From assembly GCA_002841405.1 (NCBI GenBank), contig PGZR01000002.1, positions 1 through 64,000 of the forward strand: DNA of 64,000 nt, read 5' to 3'. Shown here one piece after another: positions 51,601-60,157 of the stretch (position 1 is its first letter; each line of letters opens with the position of its first letter). This stretch comes from Firmicutes bacterium HGW-Firmicutes-4. Lineage in GTDB: Bacteria; Bacillota; Clostridia; Eubacteriales; Eubacteriaceae. A program made the position numbers and the translations under genes. The notes beneath the pieces are model-generated. The model saw only the letters and a list, made by a program, of their open reading frames with translations, ran no database searches and had not been told where the DNA came from.

Positions 51601-51698
51601 AGCCGCTCTTTTTTATTGAGAAAGAGGCTAAAAAAACCCAGACTGCTATACAGGATAAAAATTAAATAGAAAAGAATTGATATTTGATTTTGCAGCAT
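48639..51698 (-). CDS. 7TM-GAF-GGDEF-EAL cyclic-di-GMP protein, copy 1
   Basis: The 1019-residue protein has an N-terminal seven-helix membrane domain of the histidine-kinase 7TM type (about 5-230), further helices (about 255-410), a GAF-like domain (about 425-590), a GGDEF domain with intact GGDEF at 677-681 (ARFGGDEFLIL) and an EAL domain with EALLRWAHPE, NLS, EITETIAM, IDDFGTEFSS and VIAEGVETE. In the motif around DDFG, GTEFSS replaces the usual GTGYSS. Both cyclase and phosphodiesterase are plausibly active. It lies next to a close paralogue in the same orientation. Confidence 0.92.
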   Translation of the reverse strand: MLQNQISILFYLIFILYSSLGFFSLFLNKKERLNQVFFWLCMSYAIWTFAFAISNSLSDLQNVLIWRRIAALGWGSAFSLMLHFILILTENHKVLRSAKIRVAIYLPAAITISVFALVPDLANAQYNLIQTPAGWGNIPINNGWDIFYNVYFLSFSLITLGILFKWYRTSPDRQKQQQAFWLMLAFSVAIALGTASEMLVNNMLAVKIPSVAPILILIPVLAFAYDIRKYKLMVPVMAAKKVKLSEILSHDARLALFRAMAIIFLLMSVLNLGHFFLYPTALWQVILVCTVNLALGLAIYSLPYSGLSTANQDQILTMMMAAVIPLALFKPVDNLANTVWAVPLIFLMTTIIFKRRKMFVILTVVTLISGLIIWLTKPDQWVHIGTADYLARLFICVVAIHLAGYTNRIYITRLKENDRQVGFQKMISQVTTHFVSVSASNFDEKVRDLLKTSGEFTHSDRVYAGQYSEETGSFRCIDEWLAEDQFPSVQQDGKAQTLDYPWFSQKLLNNELVYVASKDDLTAEEKPEKERMAAEGIESLLLIPIQSREKTIGYLGFEQIQKNKSWRIDDPELLRVLANILADALGKIENEKEMHCRAYYDGLTGLPNRVLFQERLEKSITAATISGDSLGVIFVDIDGFKEVNDAMGHDWGDHLLNRIGRRLSESLRDCDSMARFGGDEFLILVSQLTDERKLAEVADRVMSVFQLPVSLGEQEFYISGSGGIAVFPEDGETVQSLIKHADLAMYEAKKNGKGQVAFCSEAMKKGVREKMILSNSLHRALERQEFFLDYQPIIEAQRLQIRGFEALLRWAHPELGVVSPAIFIPFAEQNGLMAAIGEWVLMTACAQNKSWQEHGFQPLPVSVNLSVEQFRSDLTAMVKNCLEQTGLDPRYLELEITETIAMEESHDVIQTLHQLKALGVSISIDDFGTEFSSLSRIKDLPVDHIKIDRPFIRGIGVNPKDESIIAVMIHLAKKLGLQVIAEGVETEAQLRFLREKGCDAVQGYYCGRPAAAFAWVNNC

Positions 51699-51741
51699 TT
51701 AATCCCCTTAATAGTCATAATCTAGAAATTTAAAATATGTT

Positions 51742-54700
51742 TTATCCAGGCTCGCCGCCAGTCATGGCTGTTATGCACCTGGGACCTGTTTCGCATCGGC
51801 TGGACTGATTTTGATAAATATCGGTTTGAATGGTGTCGACAGAAACTGGTTTTGAGAAATAATAACCCTGAATTTCGTTGCAGTCCTCGATCCGTAAAAA
51901 TGCTAACTGAGCAGCCGTTTCCACCCCTTCGGCGGTAACCTCCAGTCCCAGTTCCCGGGCCAGATGGATCATTACCGAAATAACCGCTTCATCCCGGGGA
52001 TTCGCCCCGATTCCCCAGATAAACTGGCGGTCGATTTTAATTCGGTCCACCGGCAGATCTTTGAGACGGCTCATCGACGAAAAGGCGGTGCCAAAATCAT
52101 CGATGCTGATGGACACGCCCAATTTTTTTAAGGCATAAAGCTGTCGGATCACATATTGAGAGGTCTTCATGGCAATGCCCTCAGTGATTTCCAGATCCAG
52201 ATACTGTGCTTCCAGCCTGGTGGCTGCGAGACAGTTATGGATAATGCGCTCCAGATTGGAGCTGCGAAACTGCTCCACCGACAAATTCACACCCATCCGA
52301 ACTGGTTTGTATCCCTGCTCCTGCCAGGCCTTATTCTGGGCACAGGCGGTCTGCAACACCCATTCGCCGATGGTACTAATTAGTCCGCTTTGTTCGGCCA
52401 GAGGAATAAATAGCTCTGGCGAAATAATCCCCCGTTCCGGATGGTTCCACCGCAACAACGCTTCGAAACCGGTAAGCTCATGGGTCTCTGCTGAAACCTG
52501 AGGTTGATAATGGAGAAATAGTTCGTGGTTTTCCAACGCCCGATGCAGACTATTGGTCAGCATCATCTTTTCCTGCACCGCCTCTTTCATATCCCCTGAA
52601 CAATAGTTGATCCGGCCTTTGCCACTTTTTTTAGCGGCATACATGGCCAGATCGGCATTTTTAATCAGGCTATTGACATTTTCTCCATCTTTGGGGTAAA
52701 TGGCAATCCCGCCGCTACCCGAAATATACAGTTCCTGTTCGGCCACCAGAAAGGGGCGATGAAAAATCGTCATCACCTTTTCGACAATTTTTTCCAGCTC
52801 CAGGTCCTGCGAAACCTGAGGAACCATAATCAGAAATTCGTCACCGCCAAACCGTCCGATCAGATCGGCTTCACCAAGACAGTCAATGAGTCGATTCCCT
52901 ATTCGCTTCAACAGCTGGTCGCCCCAGTCATGGCCAAGGGTATCATTAACTTCTTTAAAGCCATCCAGATCAATAAAGATCACTCCCAAATTTTTGCCGG
53001 TTTGTCGGGCCAGATCAATGGCCTGCTCCAGCCGTCGATAAAATAAGGTCCGATTGGGAATCCCCGTAAGCGGATCATAGTAGGCCAGGTAATTCATATC
53101 ATGTTCGGTTTCCACCTTGGCAATGGCATCCGCCAGAATATTGGCCAGCACTCTCAGCCAATCCGGGTCGATTACCCTTAGCGCTTTACTACCACGGACC
53201 TCTTCAAATCCGAGCAGACCGATAATACTGTTATTACTCTGAATGGGAACGAGGATCTGAGACCGGACTTTTGCCTTTTTAAGCCACAGACAGTCTTCCT
53301 CAGCCGCTGCAGGAAGCTGATTGGGACTGGGAATATCGATAATTTCATTCTTTAGAATTTGCTCCATCCGCCAGGATCCTGCCGTGATCCCAACATTTTT
53401 TGTCTCGTCCATCAGTGAGGTTATCCCTGCACTCACCCATTCATGGCTGCAAACCAGGTTTTTTTCATCCTCGGAAATTCGACCAAGATAGACTCGGTCG
53501 ATGCTGGTAAAATTTCCACTTTCTTTGAGCAGCTGCTTGACCTTGTCATCAAAATTGATCCGGTTCATGGTGACGAAATCTGCCGACAATCGCGAAATCA
53601 TTTTCTGAAAGGAATCCTGTTTGCTGTTTTCCTGCAGTCGTAAAACATAAATCTGGGTGATAATGGCGGTCATTCCAATCCCAATTGCGTAGAACAGTAG
53701 CCGATAAAAATAGAGCCGCTGGTCAACCAGCAGCCATAAATCTGGCATCAATATCCAGAAAAGCACTTCCATCAGGAGACTCAAAACGGTCAGCGCTAAA
53801 AATATTTTTTTATTATTAAAAATAACGGTAAGCATCAAATAAAAGATCGGAATCGGCCAGATGATGGTTCTGAAATCGACGTTGTAATGGCCAAGCATCA
53901 CCACCGGCAGCAAAACCGCAAGAAAATAACCGAGGGCATTTTCCTGCGTCTTGATTGACTTGAAGAGATAGGGAATACTGACAACAAAGGCTCCCATCAG
54001 GACCAGCGTAAAACTTAAAAACAGCCCAGTGATACAATTATCGCCCGTGCTGATGCGGCCATAGAAATTCAGGATACTCCCGATAATCAGCACAATGCTG
54101 ACATACTTAAAAAGCCTCGTACGGCTGAGCGTACTGAGGATTATTCCTTCCTGTTGCGATTCATTTTCATTCTGGGGCGCCAGCATCAAACCATATTTAC
54201 GGATGATCCAATAAATCGTAACTGCCGGTATCATTGTGATCACCGGGGCCAAAGACGGTAGCTGAACGTTTGAAAAACTGACGGTGATAAAATCGGTCAG
54301 GGTTCCTAAAACCAAAGCCACCAGAAAGGACAACAGAATTGCCCGGGCCTTTTTGCGGTTAATTGCACTATCCGTTTGTTTATACCATTGGACAAGTAAT
54401 ATCATGGCGATCAGGGAAAAACTCAGATAATAGCCTAAAAACATCCGGTCATACCAAATAACATTGGTTGTGGTGTACCAACCAGCAGGGGAATAGACCA
54501 TTTGAACATGTCCATTTTCAGGCATACTGTAAATTAGAAAGGTGATTGCATTCACTATCGCCGGCAGGTAAAGAACCGACATCAACATCGGTCTTTTCTC
54601 AGTTCGACTCCAGTTCGATTCGGTGAGAATAATAACGAAATGAAGCATAATACTGTAAGCTACGCCCCATCCCAACACCGACATCCGTCGCCATAACAGC

Positions 54701-54891
54701 GCTTCTTCGCTGGTTAGCGAAGAATTGATAGCAGCAAATGTAAATCCCCACAGCGCAAAGCTTAAACCGAGACAGGCAAACACCCGATTGAGCCGCGACT
54801 TGGTATTGAGGGTTAAGCTATAGGTTCCAAAAATAACATAGACGACAAATGTCAGATAGAGTGTCATGGATATGATATTCTGCAGCGTCAT
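51742..54891 (-). CDS. 7TM-GAF-GGDEF-EAL cyclic-di-GMP protein, copy 2
   Basis: The 1049-residue protein has the same architecture and clear paralogy to the downstream copy: seven N-terminal helices, a second helical bundle, GAF-like region, GGDEF (IGRFGGDEFLIMV) and EAL (EALLRWNHPERG, NLS, EITEGIAM, IDDFGTAFSSMSR, VTAEGVETAAQ). It ends in a Cys-containing tail (SSRCETGPRCITAM). Start at 54891 follows GGAGGACAA. The 43-base gap to copy 1 suggests one transcript. The pair probably arose by tandem duplication. Confidence 0.92.
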   Translation of the reverse strand: MTLQNIISMTLYLTFVVYVIFGTYSLTLNTKSRLNRVFACLGLSFALWGFTFAAINSSLTSEEALLWRRMSVLGWGVAYSIMLHFVIILTESNWSRTEKRPMLMSVLYLPAIVNAITFLIYSMPENGHVQMVYSPAGWYTTTNVIWYDRMFLGYYLSFSLIAMILLVQWYKQTDSAINRKKARAILLSFLVALVLGTLTDFITVSFSNVQLPSLAPVITMIPAVTIYWIIRKYGLMLAPQNENESQQEGIILSTLSRTRLFKYVSIVLIIGSILNFYGRISTGDNCITGLFLSFTLVLMGAFVVSIPYLFKSIKTQENALGYFLAVLLPVVMLGHYNVDFRTIIWPIPIFYLMLTVIFNNKKIFLALTVLSLLMEVLFWILMPDLWLLVDQRLYFYRLLFYAIGIGMTAIITQIYVLRLQENSKQDSFQKMISRLSADFVTMNRINFDDKVKQLLKESGNFTSIDRVYLGRISEDEKNLVCSHEWVSAGITSLMDETKNVGITAGSWRMEQILKNEIIDIPSPNQLPAAAEEDCLWLKKAKVRSQILVPIQSNNSIIGLLGFEEVRGSKALRVIDPDWLRVLANILADAIAKVETEHDMNYLAYYDPLTGIPNRTLFYRRLEQAIDLARQTGKNLGVIFIDLDGFKEVNDTLGHDWGDQLLKRIGNRLIDCLGEADLIGRFGGDEFLIMVPQVSQDLELEKIVEKVMTIFHRPFLVAEQELYISGSGGIAIYPKDGENVNSLIKNADLAMYAAKKSGKGRINYCSGDMKEAVQEKMMLTNSLHRALENHELFLHYQPQVSAETHELTGFEALLRWNHPERGIISPELFIPLAEQSGLISTIGEWVLQTACAQNKAWQEQGYKPVRMGVNLSVEQFRSSNLERIIHNCLAATRLEAQYLDLEITEGIAMKTSQYVIRQLYALKKLGVSISIDDFGTAFSSMSRLKDLPVDRIKIDRQFIWGIGANPRDEAVISVMIHLARELGLEVTAEGVETAAQLAFLRIEDCNEIQGYYFSKPVSVDTIQTDIYQNQSSRCETGPRCITAMTGGEPG

Positions 54892-55034
54892 TTGTCCTCC
54901 TCGCAAATATTTGATCAGGTCTAATATTTATTATTATACTATTAAGCAGCTGGATAATCAATTGGATCCTCAGCCCAGGCTCAACCCATAATACAGTTGC
55001 CTAACGTGAACTGTCCGGTGGGAATGGAATGGTT

Positions 55035-56039
55035 TTAATGGTCCTGATTAAAATATGGGGCGTACTCGGCCCCCAGCCGAATCGCTTCAATCAAACTCAC
55101 CGGACTGGCGATGCCCTGCCCGGCAATATCCAGGGCCGTCCCGTGATCAACCGAGGTTCTGAGGATCGGCATACCGAGAGTAATAGAAATGGTTTTTTCA
55201 AAATCCACCATTTTGGTAGCGATGTGGCCCTGATCGTGGTAAAGCGATAAGACCGCATCGTATTTCCCTTTTAAGGCAAAGTAAAAAACACTGTCAGCGC
55301 CAATCGGTCCGTCAACATTGACGCCGCGTTGCCGGGCTTCCACCACTGCTGGCATCACCGCCTCCACCTCTTCCCGGCCGAACAGGCCATGTTCGCCACT
55401 GTGGGGATTAAGGCCGGCAACGGCCAGATGGGGATTTCTCACCCCCAGTATTTTTAGGGCCGCCACACTCTGATCAATAAAGGCTGCCATATTATCTTGA
55501 GTCACCAGATCACAGGCCTGCCGCAGCGAAACATGGCGGCTAAGAAAAAAGACCCGGAGCGCATGAACCTGAAACATCGTCAGCGGCTTTTTAGTCCCGG
55601 TTAAGGCCCCGATAATTTCAGTATGGCCGATATGGGGGACCCTGGCCGCTTGCAGGGATTCCTTGTTGATGCAGGTGGTGGTCAGGACATCGGCTTTTTT
55701 ATCCAGGCAGAGCCGGGTGGCTGCTTCAATGTATTGATAAGCAGCCTTCCCCGTCATCGCCTGAACTGCACCCATTTTCAATAGCTTCATTTCAATATTG
55801 TCGAGATCAACCAGATTAAGTACCCCAGGGACATAGTTGCCCTGCCGAGGATCGCTGATACAATTGATGGTCAGGATCACCTTTGAAAAGGCCATCGCTT
55901 GTTGAAGCACCTTTTTGTCTCCTAACACCACTATTCGGGCCATTTCGTGAACGGTCTTATCGGCCAGAGCTTTCACCGTTATTTCCGGGCCGATGCCGGC
56001 GGCATCGCCGATCGGAATTGCCAGGATTGGTTTATTCAT
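55035..56039 (-). CDS. PdxA-family 4-phospho-hydroxythreonine/threonate dehydrogenase
   Basis: The 334-residue protein begins [20 protein letters not shown] and has [13 protein letters not shown], the metal-binding [12 protein letters not shown] and [12 protein letters not shown]. It belongs to the isocitrate-dehydrogenase-like PdxA/PdxA2 group, NAD-dependent oxidative decarboxylases. No other pyridoxine genes or DUF1537 kinase are near, so a role in pyridoxal phosphate synthesis versus threonate-type sugar acid catabolism (PdxA2) is not resolved. The ribosome site is AAGGAGAACAAC. Confidence 0.88.
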   Translation of the reverse strand: MNKPILAIPIGDAAGIGPEITVKALADKTVHEMARIVVLGDKKVLQQAMAFSKVILTINCISDPRQGNYVPGVLNLVDLDNIEMKLLKMGAVQAMTGKAAYQYIEAATRLCLDKKADVLTTTCINKESLQAARVPHIGHTEIIGALTGTKKPLTMFQVHALRVFFLSRHVSLRQACDLVTQDNMAAFIDQSVAALKILGVRNPHLAVAGLNPHSGEHGLFGREEVEAVMPAVVEARQRGVNVDGPIGADSVFYFALKGKYDAVLSLYHDQGHIATKMVDFEKTISITLGMPILRTSVDHGTALDIAGQGIASPVSLIEAIRLGAEYAPYFNQDH

Positions 56040-56232
56040 GTTGTTCTCCTTGTCTAAAATGCGATGAAATAATTATCCCATAAGCCCTGGCAGATGGCAA
56101 ATTGCAAGTTTTTTTGCTGCCGCATACCAGCTTCCGCCGCCACCGCTGAAAAAACCGCTGTCTCCTTGTAGCTAGTCTTCACCTTAATTTCCGGCATTTT
56201 TTATTTGTGCTAGTCTGATTATTGCGACACTT

Positions 56233-58605
56233 TTATTCATGCTCAGTGTTCTGGTCTTGATCTTTTGTCAACTCGTTTAGCAATGCTTCCAGCTGGGATT
56301 CAGCGATGGGACGGCTGAAATAATATCCCTGAACATGATCACAATGATAGTTTTTTAAACAATCCAACTGTTCCAATTCTTCTACACCTTCGACAATCAC
56401 ATCCATGTCAAGGATATGGGCCATTATAATAATGGATTCCATTAAATTCTGATTGGATTTGTTGAGCAACAGATCCCGGGTAAAGGCCTGATCGATTTTT
56501 AAGGTATCGATGGGCAAATTTTTGAGATAGGCCAGAGACGAATAGCCAGTTCCAAAATCATCCAGCGACATCCGGATGCCGATCGACTTAAGGCGCTTAA
56601 TGATTTTTATGGCCTCATCGAAGGAATAAATAAACAGATTTTCGGTAATTTCCAGCTCCAGCAAGTCTGGTTCAAGGCCACATCGCTTAAGCGTTTTCTC
56701 CACCATTTCGGGAAAATGTTCATGACTTAGTTGGACCGGCGAGACATTGACCGAAATCATCAGCGATGTGCCCATTTTACGATTAATTGCAGCGATTTGT
56801 CGGCAGGCAGTTTCCAGTACCCAGGCACCAATCGGAACAATTAGTCCAGTGGATTCGGCAATATGAATAAAGTCCAGTGGGGAGACCGTCCCCAGTTGCG
56901 GATGATCCCAGCGAATCAGCGCTTCACAACCGCGAATTTTTTTATTTTTAACATCGATTTGCGGTTGATAATGAAGAAAAAACTCGTTGTTTTCCAGAGA
57001 TGGCCGGAGCGAGTTCTCAATCATCATATTTCTCAGCAAATTCTCCTTCATGGCATTTTCAAAGAAAGCATACTGGGATCTGCCCCGCTGTTTTGTCATA
57101 TCTGCTGCAGTATTGGCATATTGCAGCAATTCCTCAACATCCCGGGCATCATCAGGATAAAGTGCAATGCCAACGTGAAAACGCAGGTAAACATTATTTT
57201 CATTAAAGCTCATGGCCTGATTAAAAACCGCCCGCAGTTTTTCAATTTCGGCCAGAGCATCCTCAGGTTTTTTAAGATCTGTCAGAACTCGGACAAAGTT
57301 TGAACCATTAATCCGGGCCACAAATCCATGGGAACATTTCAGCGCCAGTAACCGGGTACCCATCATCTCCAGAATCTTATCCCCAAAGGATGGTCCAAAG
57401 GTATCATTAATCCGTTTGAAATTATGAATATCAAAACAAATTACAGCAATTTTTCCGCGGTTGTCCAGGATCAATTGATTCAACGACTCCGCTAAATAGG
57501 CGGCATTGGGCAATCTGGTCTGGGAGTCATAATAAGCCAGTATCTTTAAGGTTTCATCCCGTTCTTTGACACTGGCCACCATCCCATTAAAATTTTCGGT
57601 GAGCCGATTAAATTCATCAAAACGATTGTCAGTATTAATTGGATGGTAATCCCCTGCCGCAATTTCTTTTGTTTGTCGGTTCAGTTCTCCAAAAGAATGG
57701 TTGATATCTTTAAAAACCAATCGGGCAATAATTCGGGAAAATAAGACCAACAAACAGGTGAACAACAACATAATCCCTAAAAAGGGCCTTAATGCAGCAT
57801 AGATTGAATCATAGGATTCATAAACAAAGACATGCCAGTTGGCATTGGCGACATCAGCATGACTGACCATTGCCGTTTTTCCTTCATAGGTAAAAGCATA
57901 TCTCTGATCTCCGCTATCTGTTCCAGAATGGATCGATTGAAAATTTGCTTCAACTTCTCGCTGATAGACCTTATTGATATCCTTATTGGAAATAAAGACA
58001 CCGAATCCGTCGGTGATAGCTACCGTCACTGCATCCCCAAAGGTTCTAATATGATTTAGCGATAGCATACTGATTTCTTCCAGATTTAAATAAGCCACCA
58101 ACACCCCTTCAACCTGAGGAATGGCAATCGTGATAGTCGGTTGTCCTGTTTGCTGAGATATAAAGGACGACGATACAAAGGGTTGCCGGGTGGCCTTGGT
58201 CTCGGCAAAGAATGGTTGACTGGAACGGTTTACTCCTAAAATATTCGCATTTTGAGGTGCGTTGGTTTTTACTATTCCATTCGTATCAAGCAATTCGAAT
58301 CCCTCAATCGAGTCGTAACTTTCAATTATCGCCATTAAATAACTCTGTATTGCTGTATCATCTTTTAGTGTACCATCATTAAGCAATTGATTTATCTGAT
58401 TTAGTACTTGAAATGACTCATCAATAAAATCGGACATCCGTTGGGCAATGGTTGCTGCAATCATGTTATTTTTTTGCTGCATATCCTTGATCAGATAGTT
58501 ATAAATTAAGGGCGTTACTAATAGACCCACGAGAATCAGGGGAATGACAATAGAAAGCATGTTGTTAATCAAAATGAAATCTCGCAGCTTTTTAATTCGT
58601 TTCAT
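56233..58605 (-). CDS. Cache-HAMP protein with degenerate GGDEF and intact EAL domain
   Basis: The 790-residue protein has a transmembrane helix at about 15-37, an extracellular dCache-like sensor (about 40-270), a second helix near 275-297, HAMP, a GGDEF-fold domain with NGSNF in place of GGDEF (context ARINGSNFVRV), and a complete EAL domain (CEALIRWDHPQ, NVS, EITENLFI, DDFGTGYSS, VIVEGVEE). It is therefore predicted to be a phosphodiesterase whose GGDEF domain is regulatory. The start lies three bases after the stop of a periplasmic-type binding-protein gene, suggesting that the two work as one sensing unit. Confidence 0.92.
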   Translation of the reverse strand: MKRIKKLRDFILINNMLSIVIPLILVGLLVTPLIYNYLIKDMQQKNNMIAATIAQRMSDFIDESFQVLNQINQLLNDGTLKDDTAIQSYLMAIIESYDSIEGFELLDTNGIVKTNAPQNANILGVNRSSQPFFAETKATRQPFVSSSFISQQTGQPTITIAIPQVEGVLVAYLNLEEISMLSLNHIRTFGDAVTVAITDGFGVFISNKDINKVYQREVEANFQSIHSGTDSGDQRYAFTYEGKTAMVSHADVANANWHVFVYESYDSIYAALRPFLGIMLLFTCLLVLFSRIIARLVFKDINHSFGELNRQTKEIAAGDYHPINTDNRFDEFNRLTENFNGMVASVKERDETLKILAYYDSQTRLPNAAYLAESLNQLILDNRGKIAVICFDIHNFKRINDTFGPSFGDKILEMMGTRLLALKCSHGFVARINGSNFVRVLTDLKKPEDALAEIEKLRAVFNQAMSFNENNVYLRFHVGIALYPDDARDVEELLQYANTAADMTKQRGRSQYAFFENAMKENLLRNMMIENSLRPSLENNEFFLHYQPQIDVKNKKIRGCEALIRWDHPQLGTVSPLDFIHIAESTGLIVPIGAWVLETACRQIAAINRKMGTSLMISVNVSPVQLSHEHFPEMVEKTLKRCGLEPDLLELEITENLFIYSFDEAIKIIKRLKSIGIRMSLDDFGTGYSSLAYLKNLPIDTLKIDQAFTRDLLLNKSNQNLMESIIIMAHILDMDVIVEGVEELEQLDCLKNYHCDHVQGYYFSRPIAESQLEALLNELTKDQDQNTEHE

Positions 58606-58608
58606 TTT

Positions 58609-59733
58609 TTATTCCGCCTTTTTAAATTGACCGTCCTTCACAACGTATTCGTAGATGGTGCGGCTGGCATCGCCATCCTCATCTATGATAATATCACTCT
58701 GAAGTCCCTGATAGGTGCTCTTTTCAATGATTGTGTTTTTGATTGTTTCGGGATCATCGCTGTTGGCTTCAGCCATGGCATCAAATAAAATTATGGCGGC
58801 TTCGTATGTATATACCGCAGCAAAAGTGGGTTCGGCCCCGTATTTACTCAGATATTTCTCGCGAAATGCGGTATACGATGGGATCTGTGAATCCAAATCG
58901 ATCAGACTTGGGATCTTGACGCCTTCCACCGCTTTGCCCCCCTGTAAAAGCAGGTCATTGTTCATCGACCAGGCTCCAAGATAAACAGGAATTTGACTTT
59001 TCTGCTTAAAAAGCTGCTGGCAAAACATGGCAGCATCAAATGATGAGGCTAAAATCACGATGCTATCTGGCTTCATACTCGCAACCCGTTGGGTTATTTC
59101 CTGGTAGTTTGGATTTGATCCAGATAAAAAGGCTTCCTCATAAATAACCTGACCGCCAAGCGGGGCTATTTCTTGGGCCAAATAATCTTTTATCGTGCCG
59201 GTATACGCCAAATTCTGAGATTCATAAATCACAGCTACCTTCTTTTCGCCACCGTTTTTGACCATACTCGCTTTAATGAGCACCGCCTGATCACTGTTAG
59301 GCGAAATGACCACAATTATGTGATCGTCCTGATTATAAAGCGTAGTAGCACTCATGGTTGGGTTGATCATTAGTATGTCTTTACTATTGACAAAGGGGAT
59401 GCTCAAGGCGGCCATATTGCTGGTCATGTGACCAATGATAAAAGAAATCCCGTCTTCGTAAAGCTCCTGATCAACGGCCAGTCCGGTTTCCGGATCATTT
59501 TTATCATCTTTAACAATCACTTCTACCGATCTGCCATTAATACCACCGGCGTCATTGATTTCTTCGACGGCCATCATCAGGCCATTGCGACCATTAACAC
59601 CCAACTCCGAGGTACTGCCGGTGAGACTGGCAACAAAACCGATTGTGACCGGTTTTTGCTGAACACAGGCTGTGAGGCCTAATATTATAACGATAATCAG
59701 AATAAGCCCTGAAAAAATCTTTTGTTGTTTCAT
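58609..59733 (-). CDS. Branched-chain-amino-acid-type (LivJ-like) binding lipoprotein
   Basis: The 374-residue protein has a lipobox at about LTAC (residue 23) and a type I periplasmic-binding fold: VTIGFVASLTGSTSELGVNG, GLMMAVEEINDAGGINGRSV and VIVKDDKNDPETGLAVDQEL. No LivHMGF transporter genes are present. The gene runs directly into the Cache-GGDEF-EAL gene, so it may present a ligand to that sensor rather than feed transport. Start at 59733 follows GGAGGTATTGGCC. Confidence 0.88.
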   Translation of the reverse strand: MKQQKIFSGLILIIVIILGLTACVQQKPVTIGFVASLTGSTSELGVNGRNGLMMAVEEINDAGGINGRSVEVIVKDDKNDPETGLAVDQELYEDGISFIIGHMTSNMAALSIPFVNSKDILMINPTMSATTLYNQDDHIIVVISPNSDQAVLIKASMVKNGGEKKVAVIYESQNLAYTGTIKDYLAQEIAPLGGQVIYEEAFLSGSNPNYQEITQRVASMKPDSIVILASSFDAAMFCQQLFKQKSQIPVYLGAWSMNNDLLLQGGKAVEGVKIPSLIDLDSQIPSYTAFREKYLSKYGAEPTFAAVYTYEAAIILFDAMAEANSDDPETIKNTIIEKSTYQGLQSDIIIDEDGDASRTIYEYVVKDGQFKKAE

Positions 59734-60157
59734 GGCCAATACCTCCTTTCCGAATTTAGTGTTTGAATAAGTGATGATCCTAAATAATTGATCTTAAAAA
59801 CGATTTATATCAGTATACCCAATCCTTAATGCGATTATTCATTGTTACTCTGACAGGTTCATACTTTAAACTATCTTAGTCTGTTTTAAACAGAAACACA
59901 ACAAATAAATTGTCTTAAACCAGAATTTTACATTCAATAAATCGCTGCTATTTTCTATTTCAGAATCCACATCATTTTTTATTTTCCAGCTGCTGCTACG
60001 TTGTTTATTTTTGTAATTACAGGGTAAAATTGGGTTTATAGGGTCAAAATAATCACTTGCTTTGATTCACGTTTTCAGCTACACTAATCCTACTCAAATC
60101 CCATCCTAGTCAACGATCAGATTTATCATCAATCATGATGAGCAAAGGAGAAATTAA
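59734..60157. other. Divergent intergenic region, about 420 bases, no gene seen
   Basis: This AT-rich region lies between the minus-strand binding-protein gene and the plus-strand chemoreceptor gene. A sigma-28 site (TAAA-N15-GCCGATAA) was looked for upstream of the chemoreceptor and not found. No structured RNA was recognised. Confidence 0.5.
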
